Shown: positions 31,819-40,506 of the stretch, piece by piece
How the letters are laid out: each line of letters starts with the position of its first letter
Position numbering within the stretch: position 1 is the stretch's first letter
Origin: Naasia sp. SYSU D00948
GTDB taxonomy: Bacteria; Actinomycetota; Actinomycetes; Actinomycetales; Microbacteriaceae
NCBI RefSeq assembly: GCF_017916515.1
Contig: NZ_JAFMTA010000001.1
Span: forward strand, 372,001 to 436,000
DNA length: 64,000 bases
Direction of reading: 5' to 3'
Translations under genes and position numbers: made by a program
Notes under the pieces: model-generated
Database searches by the model: none
What the model saw: only the letters and a program-made list of their open reading frames with translations
Told to the model about the DNA's origin: nothing

Positions 31819-33096
31819 GTGCCCGGCAAGAAGAGAACGCGCTCCTCAGCGCGCGCAGTCCTCGGCGTCGGGGTCCTCGGCGCAGCACTCGCACTGACCG
31901 GATGCGCCGGTGCGGCCGGCGCCGGCAGCGGCCCCGCCGAGATCACGTTCCACATGAGCAAGCCCGAGGCGATCCCGTACTTCCGGGACCTGGTCGAGCG
32001 GTTCAACGACGAGCAGACCGAGGTCGAGGTGACGCTCGACACCGCCTCGAACCTGTCCGCCGGGTTCCTCCGCGGCAATCCGCCCGACGTCGGCCTGCTC
32101 AACTACAACATGGAGATGGCGCGCTTCATGGAGCGCGGCGCCCTCTCCGACCTCGGCGACATGCCGGAGGCGGAGCGCATCCGCCCCGACGTGCAGGAGC
32201 TCGTCAACCAGTACGCGACCTACCCGGGCCGCACGAGCGTGCTGCCGTACTCGGTGGCGGCGGCCTCCGTCATCTACAACATCCAGATGTTCGAGGACAA
32301 CGGGCTCGAGGTGCCGACGACCTACGAGGAGCTCATCGAGGTCTGCGAGACCCTGCTCGACGCCGGCATCACGCCGTTCTACAGCACCTACCGCGATGCG
32401 TGGACGGTCGCTCAGGGCCCGTTCGACTACACCGTGGGCGGGAGGATCGACGTCGCGGACTTCTACGAGCAGATGAACGAGCTCGGCACGGAGGTCGGGC
32501 CCGACTCCCCGGTCTCCTTCGAGAAGACGTTCGCGGAGCCCGTGGCCCAGATGAAGGAGCTGCTCACCTACACGAACGACGACGCCGAGAGCCGCGGCTA
32601 CGGCGACGGCAACGTGGCCTTCGCGAACGGCGAGGCGGCGATGTACATGCAGGGACCGTGGGCGCTCGGCGAGATCGCGAAGACGAATCCCGAGCTCGAG
32701 CTCGGCACCTTCCCGCTCCCCGTCACGGACGACCCCGAGGACCTCAAGGTCCGGGTGAACCTCGACCTGGCCCTCTGGATTCCAGAGGTCGGCACGAATC
32801 ACGAGGCCGCCCGGACGTTCGTGTCGTACCTCATGCAGCAGGACGTGATGGACGACTACAACGCCAGCTACCTCGCCTTCGGCACCACCGAGGAGGCCGC
32901 GCCCGTCACCGATCCCCGCATCATCGGCATGCAGGAGTACTACGACGAGGGCAAGTTCTACCAGGGCCCCTCCCGCGCCATCCCGCTGACCATCCCGGTC
33001 GACAACTACATCCAGTCGATGGCCACCGGGGACGACCCCGAGGCCGAGCTCCGACGGCTCGACGCCGACTGGGCCCGCCTCGCCCTGCGCGGCTGA
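31819..33096 (+). CDS. Sugar ABC transporter substrate-binding lipoprotein (CUT1)
   Basis: A 425-residue lipoprotein with lipobox ALTGC (Cys about residue 29) and a family 1 binding-protein body: ITFHMSKPEAIPYFRDLVERFNDEQ, ASVIYNIQMFEDNGLEVPTTYEELI, and NGEAAMYMQGPWALGEI. GTG start. It opens an operon with two permeases and a GH13 alpha-glucosidase, so the ligand is probably an alpha-glucoside such as maltose, isomaltose, sucrose or trehalose. Probably controlled by the divergent ROK regulator. Confidence 0.92.
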   Translation: MPGKKRTRSSARAVLGVGVLGAALALTGCAGAAGAGSGPAEITFHMSKPEAIPYFRDLVERFNDEQTEVEVTLDTASNLSAGFLRGNPPDVGLLNYNMEMARFMERGALSDLGDMPEAERIRPDVQELVNQYATYPGRTSVLPYSVAAASVIYNIQMFEDNGLEVPTTYEELIEVCETLLDAGITPFYSTYRDAWTVAQGPFDYTVGGRIDVADFYEQMNELGTEVGPDSPVSFEKTFAEPVAQMKELLTYTNDDAESRGYGDGNVAFANGEAAMYMQGPWALGEIAKTNPELELGTFPLPVTDDPEDLKVRVNLDLALWIPEVGTNHEAARTFVSYLMQQDVMDDYNASYLAFGTTEEAAPVTDPRIIGMQEYYDEGKFYQGPSRAIPLTIPVDNYIQSMATGDDPEAELRRLDADWARLALRG

Positions 33097-33129
33097 CCTC
33101 CGCGACCACCACGCCACGAGGAGAAACGA

Positions 33130-34098
33130 ATGACGACTCCCATCGCTCCCGCGTCAGCCGCCGCCGGGCGCCTCGTCGACGCCGCCGAGCACGGCCAGAG
33201 CGACCACCTGGCGGGCGGTCGGCACGACAAGAAGGGGCGGTCGCGCGTCGACCCGGTCTACTACGCCTTCCTGCTGCCGACCCTGATCCTGTTCACGCTC
33301 GCGATCACGGTTCCGGCGGTCCTCGGGATCTTCTACAGCTTCACGAACTTCATCGGCTTCGGCGACTGGCAGTTCACCGGGCTCACGAACTACATCGCGG
33401 TGTTCCAGGACCCGGCGGTCCTCTCCGGCTACCTCTTCACGTTCGGCTTCGCGATCGTCACGGTGGTCCTCGTGAACGTCATCGCGTTCATGCTCGCCGT
33501 GGCGCTCACCTCCCGCATCCGGCTGAAGGTGCCGCTGCGGGCGATCTTCGTGATCCCGATGGTGATCTCGGGCATCGTCATCGCCTACGTCTTCCAGTTC
33601 CTGTTCTCGAACTCGCTGCCGGCCCTCGGCAACGGGCTCGGCATCCCGCTGCTGCAGGAGTCGATCCTCGCGAACCCCGACCTCGCCTGGATCGCCATCG
33701 TCATCACGGCGACCTGGCAGTCGGTGCCCGGCACGCTCCTCATCTACATCGCCGGACTGCTGTCGATCCCCGGCGAGGTCTACGAGGCCGCGGACATCGA
33801 CGGCGCGACCGCGCGCGAGAAGCTGTTCCGGGTCACGCTCCCCCTCGTCGCCGGGTACGTCGTCATCAACGTGATCCTCGGCTTCAAGAACTACCTCAAC
33901 GTGTACGACATCATCGTCGGCCTCACGAACGGCGGCCCGGGAACGGCGACCCGGAGCATCGCGATGACGATCTTCACGGGCTTCACCGGCGGCGACTACG
34001 CCTACCAGATGGCGAACGCGACGATCTTCTTCATCATCGCCGTCGCGATCTCGATCCTCCAGCTGCGGCTGACCCGCAACCGCGCGGCCAGCGCATGA
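33130..34098 (+). CDS. Sugar ABC transporter permease, MalF-like (CUT1)
   Basis: A 322-residue permease with six predicted membrane segments beginning YYAFLLPTLILFTLAITVPAVLG (about residue 45). The coupling loop is PGEVYEAADIDGATAREKLFRVTLPLV, followed by VYDIIVGLTNGGPGTATRSIAM. A GAGGAG site lies 6 nt before the ATG. Pairs with the permease that follows after 58 nt. Confidence 0.92.
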   Translation: MTTPIAPASAAAGRLVDAAEHGQSDHLAGGRHDKKGRSRVDPVYYAFLLPTLILFTLAITVPAVLGIFYSFTNFIGFGDWQFTGLTNYIAVFQDPAVLSGYLFTFGFAIVTVVLVNVIAFMLAVALTSRIRLKVPLRAIFVIPMVISGIVIAYVFQFLFSNSLPALGNGLGIPLLQESILANPDLAWIAIVITATWQSVPGTLLIYIAGLLSIPGEVYEAADIDGATAREKLFRVTLPLVAGYVVINVILGFKNYLNVYDIIVGLTNGGPGTATRSIAMTIFTGFTGGDYAYQMANATIFFIIAVAISILQLRLTRNRAASA

Positions 34099-34156
34099 CC
34101 CCGACTGCATCCTCCGACCGCGGCGACGCCGCACGCTTCAGAAAGGCGATGACCTC

Positions 34157-35074
34157 ATGACTCAGGCAGCCGCGAGGCCGGTCACCGGCACCCCACCGCG
34201 GGCGCGCGAGGAGGCGGTCGCGACCACGCGCCGCCGGCGCGGGAAGGTCGGCCAGGAGACCACCAACTGGTCGACCATGGTGATCCTGTTCCTCTGCTCG
34301 CTCACCATCCTGGTCCCGCTGTACGTCACGATCACGATGTCGCTCAAGACGACGGCGCAATCCGTCGACGGCAACGCGTTCTCGCTCCCCTCGCCCATCT
34401 CGTTCGACGGCTTCGTGCAGGCGTGGACCCTCACCGACTTCCCGCTCCACTTCGCGATCTCGGTCTTCGTGACCGCGACCACGGTGATCGGCACGGTCGT
34501 CCTCGCGGCGCTCGCGTCCTACGCGATCGTGCGCAACTGGGAGCACAAGTTCTTCCGCTGGTCGTTCTTCTACCTGCTCGCGGCCATGTTCCTGCCGTTC
34601 CCGGTGGTCGCACTGCCGCAGATCCAGCTGACGGGCCTGCTCGGCCTGGCGAACCCGGTCGGCGTCGCGATCCTGCACATCATGTTCCAACTGTCGTTCA
34701 GCATCCTGCTGTTCACCGCGTTCCTGCGGTCGATCCCGCTGGAGCTCGAGGAGAGCGCCCGCATGGACGGGGCGACGACCTGGCAGACCTTCCGGCAGCT
34801 GATCTTCCCGCTGCTCGCGCCGATGAGCGCGACGGTCGCCATCTTCGCGTTCCTCTACGCCTGGAACGACTTCATGATGCCGTCGCTGATCATCGCCGAC
34901 CAGGCGCAGCAGACGGTGCCGGTCGTGCAGAGCATCTTCCAGACGCAGTTCAGCAGCAACTACAACGTGGCGTTCGCGTCGTACCTCATGGCGATGGCCC
35001 CGGCGATCATCGTCTACCTGTTCACCCAGCGCTGGGTCATGGAGGGCGTCACCCAGGGCGCGGTGAAGGGTTGA
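34157..35074 (+). CDS. Sugar ABC transporter permease, MalG-like (CUT1)
   Basis: A 305-residue permease. Membrane segments start at WSTMVILFLCSLTILVPLYV. It carries MFLPFPVVALPQI, the coupling loop PLELEESARMDGATTWQTFRQLIFPLLAP and the MalG-type AWNDFMMPSLI. The stop overlaps the TTG start of the alpha-glucosidase (TTGA). No ATPase gene is in the operon, as for the other sugar importers here. Confidence 0.92.
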   Translation: MTQAAARPVTGTPPRAREEAVATTRRRRGKVGQETTNWSTMVILFLCSLTILVPLYVTITMSLKTTAQSVDGNAFSLPSPISFDGFVQAWTLTDFPLHFAISVFVTATTVIGTVVLAALASYAIVRNWEHKFFRWSFFYLLAAMFLPFPVVALPQIQLTGLLGLANPVGVAILHIMFQLSFSILLFTAFLRSIPLELEESARMDGATTWQTFRQLIFPLLAPMSATVAIFAFLYAWNDFMMPSLIIADQAQQTVPVVQSIFQTQFSSNYNVAFASYLMAMAPAIIVYLFTQRWVMEGVTQGAVKG

Positions 35075-36786
35075 GCGGCCGGCACGCGGCTCCCGGACCC
35101 GCCGACAGGACGGCGTCGGAGCTCACGAGCGACAAGACCGTCCCCGCGGTGTCCCTCGCGGAGGACCCGGAGTGGTGGCGCCATGCGGTGGTCTACCAGA
35201 TCTACCCGCGCAGCTTCGCGGACGCGAACGGCGACGGGATCGGCGACATCCCCGGGATCCTCTCCCGGGTCGGCTACCTGCGCGACCTCGGGGTGGACGC
35301 CGTCTGGCTGAGTCCCTTCTACCCCTCGGCGCTCGCCGACGGCGGCTACGACGTCGACGACTACCGGGACGTGGACCCCCGGCTCGGCACCCTCGACGAC
35401 TTCGACGCCATGGTGGCCGCCCTGCACGAGCTCGGCATCCGGGTCATCGTCGACATCGTCCCCAACCACACCTCGAACCGGCACGAGTGGTTCAGGGAGG
35501 CCCTCGCCTCGCCTCCCGGATCGGCCGCGCGGGACCGCTACATCTTCCGGGACGGGCTGGGGCCCGACGGCTCCCAGCCCCCGGCGGACTGGATCAGCCT
35601 CTTCGGCGGCCCGGCGTGGGAGCCGGTCGGCGACGGCCAGTGGTACTTCCACCTGTTCGCCCGGGAGCAGCCCGACCTCAACTGGGACAACCGGGAGGTC
35701 CGCGACGACTTCCTCACCACGCTCCGGTTCTGGTCGGATCGCGGGGTCGACGGCTTCCGGATCGACGTCGCTCACGCCCTCGCCAAGCACCTGGGCGAGG
35801 AGCTCCCCGACCAGGCGACGCTCGACGAGCTCCCCCGGGAGGGCGGTCATCCGCTGTGGGACCGGAACGAGGTGCACGACATCTACGCCGAGTGGCGCCA
35901 GGTGTTCAACGAGTACTCTCCCCCGCGAACGGCGGTGGCGGAGGCGTGGGTGGAGCCCCACCGCCGTCCCCGCTACGCGAGCCCGGAGGGACTGGGACAG
36001 GCGTTCAACTTCGACCTCCTCGAGGCCGACTTCGACGGCGACGCCTTCCGCAGGGTCGTGGACTTCAACCTCGACCTCGCCGCCCAGTCCGGCTCCTCGA
36101 GCACCTGGGTCCTGTCCAACCACGACGTCGTCCGGCACGCCACCCGCTACGGGCTGGCCCTGCCCGACGATCCCGACGAGCGACGGGGCGCCGCCTGGCT
36201 GCTCGCCGGCGGGCCCGAGGACGAGCTCGACCGGGAGCGCGGGCTGCGGCGCGCTCTCGCCGCGACCCTGTTCCTGCTCGGCCTTCCCGGCTCCGCCTAC
36301 CTGTACCAGGGCGAGGAGCTGGGCCTGCACGAGGTCGCCGACATCCCGGCGGATCAGCGGCAGGACCCCACCTTCTTCCGGAACCCCGGCGTCGACGTCG
36401 GGCGTGACGGGTGCCGCGTGCCGATCCCCTGGGAACGGGAAGGGCCGTCCTTCGGGTTCGGCGCCGGCGCTCCTCATCTCCCGCAACCGGCCTGGTTCGA
36501 GGACCACGCGGTGTCCGCGCAGGACGGGGACCCTGATTCCCCGCTCGCCCTCTACCGCGCCGCGCTCCGGCTCCGCCGGGAGCTGCGGACCGCGGAGGAG
36601 CTCGAATGGGTCGAGTCGAGCGGGCAGCTGGTGCACTTCCGGCGCCCGAACGGGTGGGAGGTCGCGACCAACTTCGGTTCGGAGCCGGTCGCTCTGCCGG
36701 AGGGCGAGGTGCTCCTCGCCAGCAGCCCGGTCCAGGGCTTCCTCCTGCCGGCCGAGACGACCGTCTGGCTCCGCCGGTCCCGGTGA
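35071..36786 (+). CDS. Alpha-glucosidase (GH13 family)
   Basis: A 571-residue cytoplasmic GH13 enzyme. WWRHAVVYQIYPRSFADANGDGIGD opens the TIM barrel. Conserved regions: DIVPNHTSNRHEWF (region I), GFRIDVAH (region II, nucleophile Asp), AVAEAWV (region III, acid/base Glu) and SNHDVVRHATR (region IV, stabilising Asp). It matches the oligo-1,6-glucosidase / actinobacterial alpha-glucosidase type. TTG 35071 is chosen because it overlaps the permease stop (TTGA), and the codons that follow keep the coding third-position bias; GTG 35149 is an alternative giving 545 residues. It would cleave the alpha-glucoside imported by the preceding ABC system. Confidence 0.92.
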   Translation: MSGRHAAPGPADRTASELTSDKTVPAVSLAEDPEWWRHAVVYQIYPRSFADANGDGIGDIPGILSRVGYLRDLGVDAVWLSPFYPSALADGGYDVDDYRDVDPRLGTLDDFDAMVAALHELGIRVIVDIVPNHTSNRHEWFREALASPPGSAARDRYIFRDGLGPDGSQPPADWISLFGGPAWEPVGDGQWYFHLFAREQPDLNWDNREVRDDFLTTLRFWSDRGVDGFRIDVAHALAKHLGEELPDQATLDELPREGGHPLWDRNEVHDIYAEWRQVFNEYSPPRTAVAEAWVEPHRRPRYASPEGLGQAFNFDLLEADFDGDAFRRVVDFNLDLAAQSGSSSTWVLSNHDVVRHATRYGLALPDDPDERRGAAWLLAGGPEDELDRERGLRRALAATLFLLGLPGSAYLYQGEELGLHEVADIPADQRQDPTFFRNPGVDVGRDGCRVPIPWEREGPSFGFGAGAPHLPQPAWFEDHAVSAQDGDPDSPLALYRAALRLRRELRTAEELEWVESSGQLVHFRRPNGWEVATNFGSEPVALPEGEVLLASSPVQGFLLPAETTVWLRRSR

Positions 36787-36790
36787 TCGT

Positions 36791-36817
36791 CCCGGAGGCG
36801 GATCACCCGCCTCCGGG
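36791..36817. terminator. Bidirectional hairpin terminator
   Basis: CCCGGAGGCGG-ATCAC-CCGCCTCCGGG forms a perfect 11-bp stem with a 5-nt loop, 4 nt after the alpha-glucosidase stop. It overlaps the last codons of the convergent UBP zinc-finger gene, whose final Gly-Gly-Gly is encoded by the stem. Confidence 0.8.
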
Positions 36818-37168
36818 GAACCGGTGCAGCTTCAGCCTCCAGTCGGCGGGCACCCGTCCCTCGGGGCCCGGCGACCGCTGGTGGATCGGCCGATGCTGCG
36901 GCGGCGCCAGCTCGAGACCGTCGACGTACCGTCCCGCGGAGTAGTCCCAGAACCAGCTCTCCCCCGGCTCGAAGCTGCGGGCGATCGCATGACCCGTGGA
37001 CTCGAAGTGGGCGCGCGCGTGCTGCTCCGGTGAGGAGTCGCAGCAGCCGACATGGCCGCACGCGGCGCATCGTCGCAGGTGCAGCCACCACCCGCCGCCC
37101 TGGTCGCATTCGACGCAGCCGGCGCCGCTCGGCGCCGCTGCCGGGTTGATCCCCGCCGTGCTCGACAT
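36803..37168 (-). CDS. UBP-type zinc finger protein
   Basis: A 121-residue protein consisting almost wholly of a UBP-type zinc finger: GCVECDQGGGWWLHLRRCAACGHVGCCDSS, then HARAHFESTGHAIARSFEPGESWFWDY. The cysteine and histidine ligands are in the right order, although bacteria lack ubiquitin hydrolases; such stand-alone domains are frequent in actinobacteria with unknown role. ATG 37168 has a GGGAG site 6 nt upstream; an in-frame ATG nine codons earlier is possible. Confidence 0.87.
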   Translation of the reverse strand: MSSTAGINPAAAPSGAGCVECDQGGGWWLHLRRCAACGHVGCCDSSPEQHARAHFESTGHAIARSFEPGESWFWDYSAGRYVDGLELAPPQHRPIHQRSPGPEGRVPADWRLKLHRFPGGG

Positions 37169-37319
37169 CGGCCACTCCCTCGTCGACGGTCCCATCACAG
37201 CAGGCTCCGGTGCGATCGCCAAGGTCCCGGCCCGGATCCGTCCGAATCCAGGAGCGCCGTCCCGGACCCGTGCAGGAGGCGACCCCCGAAGGACGGGAGC
37301 CGTCGGGAGCGGCCGGCGA

Positions 37320-37351
37320 CTCGGACCCCGTGATCGGGGACGGGGTCCGAG
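37320..37351 (-). terminator. Hairpin terminator of the acyl-CoA oxidase
   Basis: CTCGGACCCCGT and ACGGGGTCCGAG form a perfect 12-bp stem around an 8-nt loop, beginning 11 nt after the acyl-CoA oxidase stop codon. Confidence 0.8.
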
Positions 37352-37362
37352 CCGAGTCCGGG

Positions 37363-39441
37363 TCAGCGGGCGTGACGCGCCGCTCTCGCCTCGTCCTGCC
37401 GACGACGCTCCGCGCCCGAGGCGATGGGTGCGCGGAGGTGTCCCTGCTGGTAGCCGAACGCCCCGACCAGGCCGACGGCGTGCGGCCGGAGACCGGCGAG
37501 GAGCTGGTCCAGGGTCTCCGTGACGGACCGGGCACGCTGGGCGCTCAGCAGTCCGCGCATCAGGTACCAGGCGAGGTCCTTCTCGAGGAGGTCGAGCGCG
37601 AAGACGTCGCGCACCTGCTCGAGGAGACGGCGGGTCGGAACGTCCTCGATCCGCTCGACGCCGCGGGTGAACGCCTGCCACTGCCGCAGCCGCGCGTAGG
37701 CCCGGGCCGTCTCGATGAGCTCGTGCTGGTTGCGGGCGAACAGCTCCGCCGACTCCTCGGGAGCGAGCCGGGAGACGTTGCGCAGCCGGCCCCCGAGGTC
37801 GGCCACCGCGAGCTCGACGCGGCTCGTGAGCAGCGCCTCCTGCACGTCCGCGTCCCGAAGCGAGTGCGAGGCTCCGGCTCGGAGGTCCGCCACGCGCTGG
37901 GCGAAGGCGGTGAGCCCCGCTGCGGCGACGACCGTGCCGCCCACCTGCCGCGCCATGATGCCCGCCATGCGGGCCGCGGACAGGCCCTTGAACCGCTTCC
38001 CGAAGTCTCCGAGCAGGCGCTTGCCGACGAGCTGCAGCAGGACGGTGTTGTCGCCCTCGAAGGTCGCGTAGATGTCGAGGTCGGACTTCAGCTGCCCGAA
38101 GCGGTTCTCGGCGAGGAAGCCGGCGCCGCCGCAGGCCTCCCGGCACTCCTGGAACGTGTCGAGCGCGTGCCAGGTGGCCTCCGCCTTCACCGCGGCGGCG
38201 AACGTCTCGAGGTCCTGTCTCGCCTCGTCGGTGTCGTGCTCGCCGCTGAAGACCGAGTGGAAGTCCGCGAGCAGCTCGTCCTGGGTGAAGGCGGCGGCGT
38301 AGGTCGTGGCGACCCGCGGCAGGAGCCGGCGCTGGTGCCGCGGATAGTCGAGCAGCACGGTCTCCTCGCCGCCGGCGCCCGCGAACTGGCGCCGCTCGTC
38401 CGCGTACCGCACCGCGATCTGCAGGGCGACCTTGGCGCTCGCGATGGCGGCGCCCGCGAGCGAGACGCGGCCCTGGACGAGCGTGCCGAGCATCGTGAAG
38501 AAGCGGCGGCCGGGGCTCGCGATCGGCGAGGAGTAGGTGCCGTCCGGCGCCACGTCGCCGTAGCGGTTGAGGAGGTTCGTGCGCGGGACGCGGACCGCGG
38601 TGAAGTGCAGCCGCCCGTTGTCGACGCCGTTCAGGCCCGCCTTGGCGCCGTCGTCCTCACCGCCGATGCCCGGCAGGAAGCGGCCCTCGTCGTCGCGGAT
38701 CGGCACGTAGAAGGCGTGCACGCCGTGCCGCTCGCCGAGGGTCTCGAGCTGCGCGAACACGACCGCCGCCCGTCCGTCGATCGCCGCGTTGCCGATGTAG
38801 TCCTTCCACGCGGCGCGGAAGGGGGTGTGGATCACGAACTCCTGGGTCTCCGGGTCGTAGGTCGCTGTCGTCGCGATGGAGGCGACGTCCGAGCCGTGCC
38901 CGGTCTCGGTCATCGCGAACGCCCCGAGCGTGCGGAGCTCGATGGCGTCGGCCAGGAACCGCTCGTGCTGCGTCGCGGTGCCGAGGTGGAGGATCGCCGC
39001 GGCGAACAGGCCCCACTGGACGCCCGCCTTGATCTGCAGCGACGGGTCGGCGGTGACGACCTCCTCGAACGCGGCGAGGTTGCCGCCGGCGTCGTTGCTG
39101 CCGCCGTACTCGGGCGGGTAGGGCAGACGCGGCGCACCGGAGGCGAGGAGCGCCTGCAGCTGGGACGTCACCCGGGCCCGCCGCTCGGCGAGGGTCAGGT
39201 CGTCGCGGTAGTGCAGCTCGGGGTCGAGCATCCGTCGCCGCGCGTCGAGCCGGAGGTCCTTCCAACGCCCGAGCAGGGCGTCCTCGAGGACGGCGAAGTC
39301 CGGCTGTCCCTCCTCCGTCTCCAGTGCAGGGGCAGTCCGCCGCGGCTCCTGCACCGTCGCGCTCCGCGACGGCCGCCGCAGCGGCTTGCGCTGCTCCGTC
39401 TCGGCCACCATCGGCTCCGCTGTGGACTGCTCGGTGCTCAC
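37363..39441 (-). CDS. Acyl-CoA oxidase / acyl-CoA dehydrogenase family protein
   Basis: A 692-residue flavoenzyme of the acyl-CoA oxidase type (longer than the roughly 380 residues of dehydrogenases). FAD/substrate motifs: FAMTETGHGSDVASIATTATYD, GIGGEDDGAKAGLNGVDNGRLHFTAVRVPRTNLL, CREACGGAGFLAENRF, and IYATFEGDNTVLLQL with the catalytic Glu. The C-terminal oxidase domain is complete. It would carry out the first step of fatty-acyl beta-oxidation, reducing oxygen to peroxide. The first 45 residues are low-complexity. GTG start. Stands alone. Confidence 0.88.
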   Translation of the reverse strand: MSTEQSTAEPMVAETEQRKPLRRPSRSATVQEPRRTAPALETEEGQPDFAVLEDALLGRWKDLRLDARRRMLDPELHYRDDLTLAERRARVTSQLQALLASGAPRLPYPPEYGGSNDAGGNLAAFEEVVTADPSLQIKAGVQWGLFAAAILHLGTATQHERFLADAIELRTLGAFAMTETGHGSDVASIATTATYDPETQEFVIHTPFRAAWKDYIGNAAIDGRAAVVFAQLETLGERHGVHAFYVPIRDDEGRFLPGIGGEDDGAKAGLNGVDNGRLHFTAVRVPRTNLLNRYGDVAPDGTYSSPIASPGRRFFTMLGTLVQGRVSLAGAAIASAKVALQIAVRYADERRQFAGAGGEETVLLDYPRHQRRLLPRVATTYAAAFTQDELLADFHSVFSGEHDTDEARQDLETFAAAVKAEATWHALDTFQECREACGGAGFLAENRFGQLKSDLDIYATFEGDNTVLLQLVGKRLLGDFGKRFKGLSAARMAGIMARQVGGTVVAAAGLTAFAQRVADLRAGASHSLRDADVQEALLTSRVELAVADLGGRLRNVSRLAPEESAELFARNQHELIETARAYARLRQWQAFTRGVERIEDVPTRRLLEQVRDVFALDLLEKDLAWYLMRGLLSAQRARSVTETLDQLLAGLRPHAVGLVGAFGYQQGHLRAPIASGAERRRQDEARAARHAR

Positions 39442-39547
39442 TGCCGCCTCCCTGCGTGCTGGACGCCGGGATGCTATGCCCGGGTGCGATCCGGATCCAC
39501 GTCGATGTGAGGGAACCGAGAGGCGGGGCGGGGCGGAAGCCGCCGCG

Positions 39548-39575
39548 GTTTGCAGAACTGCACAAACGGCCGTTT
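39548..39575. promoter_or_regulatory. Palindromes upstream of the acyl-CoA oxidase
   Basis: AAACGGCCGTTT (39564-39575) is a perfect 12-bp palindrome; overlapping it, GTTTGCAG-AA-CTGCACAAAC (39548-39567) is an interrupted one. They lie about 110-130 nt before the acyl-CoA oxidase start, in an AT-richer patch, and could be a regulator site. Confidence 0.35.
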
Positions 39576-39664
39576 TCAGTGGCCGACGCGGGGCGAACCG
39601 GCGTCTGCGGGAAGGCTTCCGCGCGGGCCGGTGGGGTGTCGGTGGCGCCGGGCGGCCCTCGGCG

Positions 39665-39733
39665 TCAGAGCAGGACCTCCCGGCGGACCTCCCAGGGCCA
39701 CAGCTCGGCGGTGAACTCGACCACGAGACTCAC
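39665..39733 (-). pseudogene. 22-codon fragment resembling the start of a DUF1905 protein
   Basis: The GTG overlaps the stop of the amidotransferase gene (GTGA), the usual sign of a coupled downstream gene, and 20 of 21 sense codons after it end in G or C. The peptide VVEFTAELWPWEV matches the conserved beginning (F-x-A-E-L-W-x-W) of DUF1905 domains, which are about 90 residues long, but a TGA ends it after 22 residues. No continuation is recognisable in any frame of the following 220 bp. I read it as a truncated remnant; a genuine tiny protein is less likely. Confidence 0.45.
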
Positions 39734-40467
39734 GCGGCCCGGCCGTACCTCTCGATGAACCGGCGGAGGACGGTCGGCGGATGCTCGACCGAGCTCAGGC
39801 GGACCAGCTCCTTGAGAGCGTCCGCCTCGTCGGGATCGAAGTAGCCCGCGTGCCGGTACACCTCGATCCTGGTGATGATGCCGTCGACGTCGAGCTCGGG
39901 GTGGAACTGCGTGGCGTAGACGTTCTCGCCCACGCGGAACGCCTGGACCGGGCAGCCGGGTGACGATGCCAGGCGCACGGCGTGGGGAGGCAGCTCGCGC
40001 ACGGCCTCCTTGTGTCCCACGAAGGCGTCGAACACCGGCGGGAGCGCACGGAACAGGGCGTCGCGCCGTCCCTCGGACGTGAGGGTGACCGGGACCGGAC
40101 CGACGGGCTCGCCGTACGTGCGGTCGATCACCGCTCCCTCGTGCGTGCCGAGGGTCCCGATCCCGTAGCAGGCGCCGAGCAGCGGGAAGTCCTCCGCCAC
40201 CACCACGTCGAGGAGCGCCGCCAGCTCGCTCTCCACGCGGCGCTGGACGTCCGACTTCGAATCCTCGGGATCCGAGTAGTTGAACGGGCTGCCGCCCATG
40301 ATCAGCCCCGAGTAGTCCTCGAGCCGGATGTCGCCGAGCGGCCGCTGCTCGAGCCGGACCCTGCGCAGCTCGGACTCGCGCAGCCCGCCGAAGCGGAGGA
40401 ACGCCGAGTACTCGTCGTCGGCCGCGACGTCCTCGGGCCGCGTGGCCAGGAGGAGGAAGGGCTTCAT
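39730..40467 (-). CDS. Class I glutamine amidotransferase-like protein
   Basis: A 245-residue amidotransferase domain protein. The nucleophile elbow is LLGACYGIGTLG (Cys about residue 100). The catalytic His-x-Glu is in YATQFHPELDVDG. The oxyanion strand is YSGLIMGGSPFNY. It resembles stand-alone GMP-synthase-like glutamine amidotransferases of unknown acceptor. ATG 40467 follows TACCCT by 6 nt, so translation probably starts at the mRNA 5' end. Possibly co-transcribed with the short DUF1905-like fragment that follows. Confidence 0.88.
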   Translation of the reverse strand: MKPFLLLATRPEDVAADDEYSAFLRFGGLRESELRRVRLEQRPLGDIRLEDYSGLIMGGSPFNYSDPEDSKSDVQRRVESELAALLDVVVAEDFPLLGACYGIGTLGTHEGAVIDRTYGEPVGPVPVTLTSEGRRDALFRALPPVFDAFVGHKEAVRELPPHAVRLASSPGCPVQAFRVGENVYATQFHPELDVDGIITRIEVYRHAGYFDPDEADALKELVRLSSVEHPPTVLRRFIERYGRAA

Positions 40468-40506
40468 GGCCACAGGGTAATGAGGTCGGTCGCGGCCTGG
40501 TCGAGG

